Source: JANNOG01 sp964516515 (lineage in GTDB: Bacteria > Actinomycetota > Actinomycetes > Actinomycetales > JBBAYJ01). Taken from it: a stretch of DNA of 19,596 bases. Every line of letters begins with the position of its first letter. The stretch's first letter is position 1. Below, one piece after another: positions 17,600 through 19,596 of the stretch. The stretch spans positions 1 to 19,596 of the forward strand of contig CAZEYA010000057.1 in NCBI GenBank assembly GCA_964516515.1. Direction: 5' to 3'. The notes under the pieces are model-generated. The model had not been told where the DNA came from and searched no databases. It was given only the letters and a program-made list of their open reading frames with translations. The position numbers and the translations under genes were made by a program.

Positions 17600-18292
17600 G
17601 TGGCCATCCGGATCGCCCCCAGCCTGCTGTCCGCTGACTTCACCGACATCGCCGGTGAGCTGCGCAAGATCTCGACGGCCGATTGGGCGCACGTCGACAT
17701 CATGGACAACCATTTCGTGCCCAACCTGACATTCGGCACACCGATGGTCGAGGCGATGGCCCGCGTCTCGCCGCTGCCGCTGGACTGCCACCTCATGATC
17801 GACGAGGTCGACCGCTGGGCCCTGGACTACGCCGCGGCGGGCGCGGGCAGCGTCACCATCCATGCCGAGTCCTCCGCGGCACCGGTGCGCACCGCCCGAG
17901 CGCTGCGCGAGGCCGGGGCACGGGCGGGGCTGGCGGTGCGGCCGGCGACGGCCATCGAGAGCTACCTGGACCTGCTGCCCGAGTTCGACATGCTGCTGAT
18001 CATGACGGTGGAGCCCGGGTTCGGCGGTCAGCCCTTCCTCGACGTGTGCCTGCCGAAGGTCCGCCGGGCGCGGGACGCGGTGCGGGCCGCCGGGCTGGAC
18101 GTCTGGGTCCAGGTCGACGGCGGGGTGTCGACGCAGACCATCGAGCGGTGCGCGCAGGCCGGTGCCGACATGTTCGTCGCGGGGTCCGCGGTCTACGGCG
18201 CACCTGATGCCGCCGAAGCCATCGAGGAGTTGCGGCTCCTGGCTGGTCAGCACAGCGATGCGCGCACGGCGGCTGCGCCACCGCGCGCGTAG
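17600..18292 (+). CDS. rpe: Ribulose-phosphate 3-epimerase
   Basis: The 230-residue TIM-barrel metalloenzyme interconverts ribulose 5-phosphate and xylulose 5-phosphate in the pentose phosphate pathway. The metal ligands fall at the expected places: His31 and Asp33 (HVDIMDNHFVPNLTFG), His64 (DCHLM) and Asp173 (VQVDGGVS). MTVEPGFGGQPF (135-146) forms the mobile loop and phosphate site. The GTG at 17600 gives the normal N-terminus (MAIRIAPSLLSADF). An in-frame GTG at 17585 and TTG at 17594 are alternatives, and none has a ribosome-binding site. Its product ribulose 5-phosphate is also a substrate of RibBA encoded downstream, a likely reason for this common neighbourhood. Confidence 0.95.
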   Translation: MAIRIAPSLLSADFTDIAGELRKISTADWAHVDIMDNHFVPNLTFGTPMVEAMARVSPLPLDCHLMIDEVDRWALDYAAAGAGSVTIHAESSAAPVRTARALREAGARAGLAVRPATAIESYLDLLPEFDMLLIMTVEPGFGGQPFLDVCLPKVRRARDAVRAAGLDVWVQVDGGVSTQTIERCAQAGADMFVAGSAVYGAPDAAEAIEELRLLAGQHSDARTAAAPPRA

Positions 18293-18332
18293 TGGCGCGG
18301 CATAGTCATGGCATCCTTGCCGTTGTAGTACT

Positions 18333-18460
18333 CGCGATCTCCGGGGTCGGTGCAACTCCGAACCGGCGGTGACAGCCCGCGACCCGGCCGCAGCCAGCGG
18401 CCGGTTGATCTGGTGGAACTCCAGAGCCGACGGTGACAGTCCGGATGGGAGGAGATCGCG
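18333..18460 (+). ncRNA. FMN riboswitch (RFN element)
   Basis: The aptamer has the conserved RFN boxes in order: GGGGTCGGTGCAACTCCGAACC, GGCGGTGACAGCCCGCGA, a variable CGGCC/GGCCG stem, TTGATCTGGTGGAACTCCAGAGCCGACGGT, and GACAGTCCGGATGGGAGGAG (boxes listed in part). P1 is a perfect 10-bp helix, CGCGATCTCC (18333-18342) with GGAGATCGCG (18451-18460). It lies 40 bp after rpe and 81 bp before ribE. FMN binding should lower expression of the riboflavin genes that follow. Confidence 0.97.
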
Positions 18461-18480
18461 TGCCGTGGCGCACCCGCGTC

Positions 18481-18532
18481 CCGGTGCTCTCCGGCGGCCC
18501 GCTGCCCCCACCCGGAGCACGTCGAGCACGGG
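18481..18532 (+). promoter_or_regulatory. Candidate expression platform of the FMN riboswitch
   Basis: GTGCTC at 18484-18489 has two competing partners downstream, GAGCAC at 18515-18520 and GAGCAC at 18524-18529. The near pairing, extended by TCCGG/CCGGA, makes a 9-bp stem with a 2-nt bulge (18484-18494 with 18512-18520). The far pairing extends to GGG at 18530-18532, about 10 bases before the ribE ATG, and could hide its initiation region. No T-run follows, so translational control is likelier than termination. This is inference from base pairing alone. Confidence 0.4.
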
Positions 18533-18541
18533 TCGGTGATG

Positions 18542-19159
18542 ATGTTCACGGGTATCGTCGAAGAACGCGGCACGGTCATCGCGGTGGACCGCGCACCCGA
18601 GTACGCACGGCTCGGCATCCGGGGCGCCCTGGTCACCTCCGACGCCTCGCCGGGTGACTCGATCTCGGTCAACGGGGTGTGCCTGACCGTGACCGACCTG
18701 TCGGGTGACGTGTTCACCGTCGACGTCATGGCCGAGACGCTGCGGCGCTCCAGCCTGGCCGACGTCGCGCCGGGCGGCGATGTCAACCTGGAACGGGCGA
18801 TGCCCGCCTCGGGCCGCTTCGGCGGCCACGTGGTACAGGGGCACGTCGACGGCACCGCAATGGTGCGAGAGCGCCTCCCCGGGGACCGCTGGGAGGTCGT
18901 CACCATCTCCCTGCCGCCGCCATTGCGCCGCTATGTGGTCGAGAAGGGGTCCATCACCGTCGACGGGGTCTCGCTGACGGTCTCGGCGGTCAGCGCCACA
19001 GGCGATACCGACCCGTGGTTCCAGGTCTCCCTCATCCCCACCACTCTGACGGCAACCACGCTCGGCGTCCGAGAGGTCGGCTCTGCTGTCAACCTGGAGG
19101 TGGACGTGCTCGCCAAGTACGTCGAAGCGCAACTGGCCCACCTCGGTGCGCCGGCATGA
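18542..19159 (+). CDS. ribE: Riboflavin synthase, alpha subunit
   Basis: The 205-residue enzyme converts two 6,7-dimethyl-8-ribityllumazines into riboflavin plus a pyrimidinedione. It shows the two lumazine-binding beta-barrel repeats: residues 1-90 with MFTGIVEE and NGVCLTV (44-50), and residues 94-190 with GGHVVQGHVDG and DGVSLTV (141-147), then NLEVDVLAKYVE. The ATG at 18542 is chosen because family members almost always begin MFTGI; the in-frame GTG (18536) and ATG (18539) just upstream would add one or two Met. The start sits behind the FMN riboswitch. The stop overlaps ribBA as ATGA (19156-19159). Some databases call this gene ribC. Confidence 0.96.
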   Translation: MFTGIVEERGTVIAVDRAPEYARLGIRGALVTSDASPGDSISVNGVCLTVTDLSGDVFTVDVMAETLRRSSLADVAPGGDVNLERAMPASGRFGGHVVQGHVDGTAMVRERLPGDRWEVVTISLPPPLRRYVVEKGSITVDGVSLTVSAVSATGDTDPWFQVSLIPTTLTATTLGVREVGSAVNLEVDVLAKYVEAQLAHLGAPA

Positions 19160-19596
19160 GCGCCGACGCAGCGACCGGGACCCTGGACACCATCGAGGCG
19201 GCCCTGGCCGCGATGCGCGGCGGCCGACCGGTCCTGGTCGTCGACGCTGACGACCGCGAGAACGAGGGCGACGTCATACTGCCCGCGCAGCACGCCACGG
19301 CCGGATGGGTGGGCTGGACGATCCGGCACACCTCGGGGGTGCTCTGTGTGCCGATGAACGACGATCGCGCCGACCTGCTGCAGCTACCCGCCATGGTCGC
19401 CCGCAACCAGGACCCGCGGCAGACCGCCTACACCGTCAGCGTCGACGCCCGCCTCGGCATCGGCACCGGCATCTCCGCCACGGACCGCTCCCGCACCCTG
19501 CGGGTGCTCGCCGACCCCACCGCTGTCCCCGGTGACTTCGTCCGGCCGGGCCATGTGTTCCCGCTGCGAGCCCGGCCGGGAGGTGTGCTGGAACGC
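19156..19596 (+). CDS. ribBA: 3,4-dihydroxy-2-butanone 4-phosphate synthase (RibB or bifunctional RibBA), partial
   Basis: The first 147 codons are present and the gene runs off the window. The N-terminal domain makes 3,4-dihydroxy-2-butanone 4-phosphate from ribulose 5-phosphate. Visible motifs are VDADDRENEGDVILPA (acidic metal site), GIGTGISATDRSRTLR, and RPGHVFPLRARPGGVLER at the window edge. Whether a C-terminal GTP cyclohydrolase II domain follows cannot be seen; in actinobacterial operons of this type it usually does, hence the RibBA name. The ATG overlaps the ribE stop, so the pair is translated together under the FMN riboswitch. Confidence 0.92.
   Translation, partial: MSADAATGTLDTIEAALAAMRGGRPVLVVDADDRENEGDVILPAQHATAGWVGWTIRHTSGVLCVPMNDDRADLLQLPAMVARNQDPRQTAYTVSVDARLGIGTGISATDRSRTLRVLADPTAVPGDFVRPGHVFPLRARPGGVLER

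Noticed and set aside
18433..18657. Plus-strand open frame of 74 codons across the riboswitch and ribE start
   Set aside because: It overlaps the structured FMN aptamer and the true ribE frame, and its residues are Arg/Gly-rich with no domain.

Overview
The window is about 19.6 kb of very GC-rich, densely packed bacterial chromosome. Third codon positions are strongly G/C, GTG starts are common, and neighbouring genes often overlap by 1-4 nt. Gene order and marker genes point to an actinobacterium: carAB-pyr genes, then mihF (actinobacterial integration host factor), gmk, rpoZ, coaBC, metK, a helicase-motif-less priA, def, fmt, rsmB, rpe and the riboflavin genes. I cannot name the order or genus from sequence alone. 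The class 1B pyrK-pyrD pair in the pyrimidine operon is a possible lineage clue.

Region 1 (1-6389) is the 3' half of a pyrimidine operon: the end of carA, then carB, pyrK, pyrD and pyrF, each junction a TGATG, ATGA or GTGA overlap. Together the genes make carbamoyl phosphate, oxidise dihydroorotate with NAD+ through PyrK/PyrD, and decarboxylate OMP to UMP. Region 2 (about 6426-12740) is a housekeeping string that begins with a plausible promoter in the pyrF-mihF gap: mihF (nucleoid protein), gmk (GMP kinase), rpoZ (RNA polymerase omega, with an unusual acidic Phe-rich tail), coaBC (CoA synthesis), metK (S-adenosylmethionine synthesis) and priA.

Region 3 (12741-13440) is a compact Phd-type vapB / PIN-domain vapC toxin-antitoxin pair set between priA and def. 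A perfect 8-bp inverted repeat overlaps its likely -10 element. Region 4 (13461-16539) is def-fmt-rsmB, a formyl-methionine and rRNA-modification operon with 1-nt overlaps and an apparently leaderless def. RsmB carries a repetitive basic N-terminal tail.

Region 5 (16540-17473) is a minus-strand HEPN/MNT toxin-antitoxin module. The antitoxin nucleotidyltransferase mntA is intact, but the toxin hepT is broken by two frameshifts, both of which can be placed to within a few bases. It faces rsmB across two tandem hairpins. Region 6 (17600-19596) holds rpe, then an FMN riboswitch with a perfect 10-bp closing helix, riboflavin synthase ribE, and the start of ribBA, which runs off the window. ribD is not between rpe and ribE.

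Most of the window is ordinary core metabolism. I do not see a whole new system. The points most worth a second look are the disabled HepT beside an intact MntA, the shared TANNNT-N6-start architecture of vapB, def and mntA, the competing stems downstream of the FMN aptamer, and the RpoZ tail.
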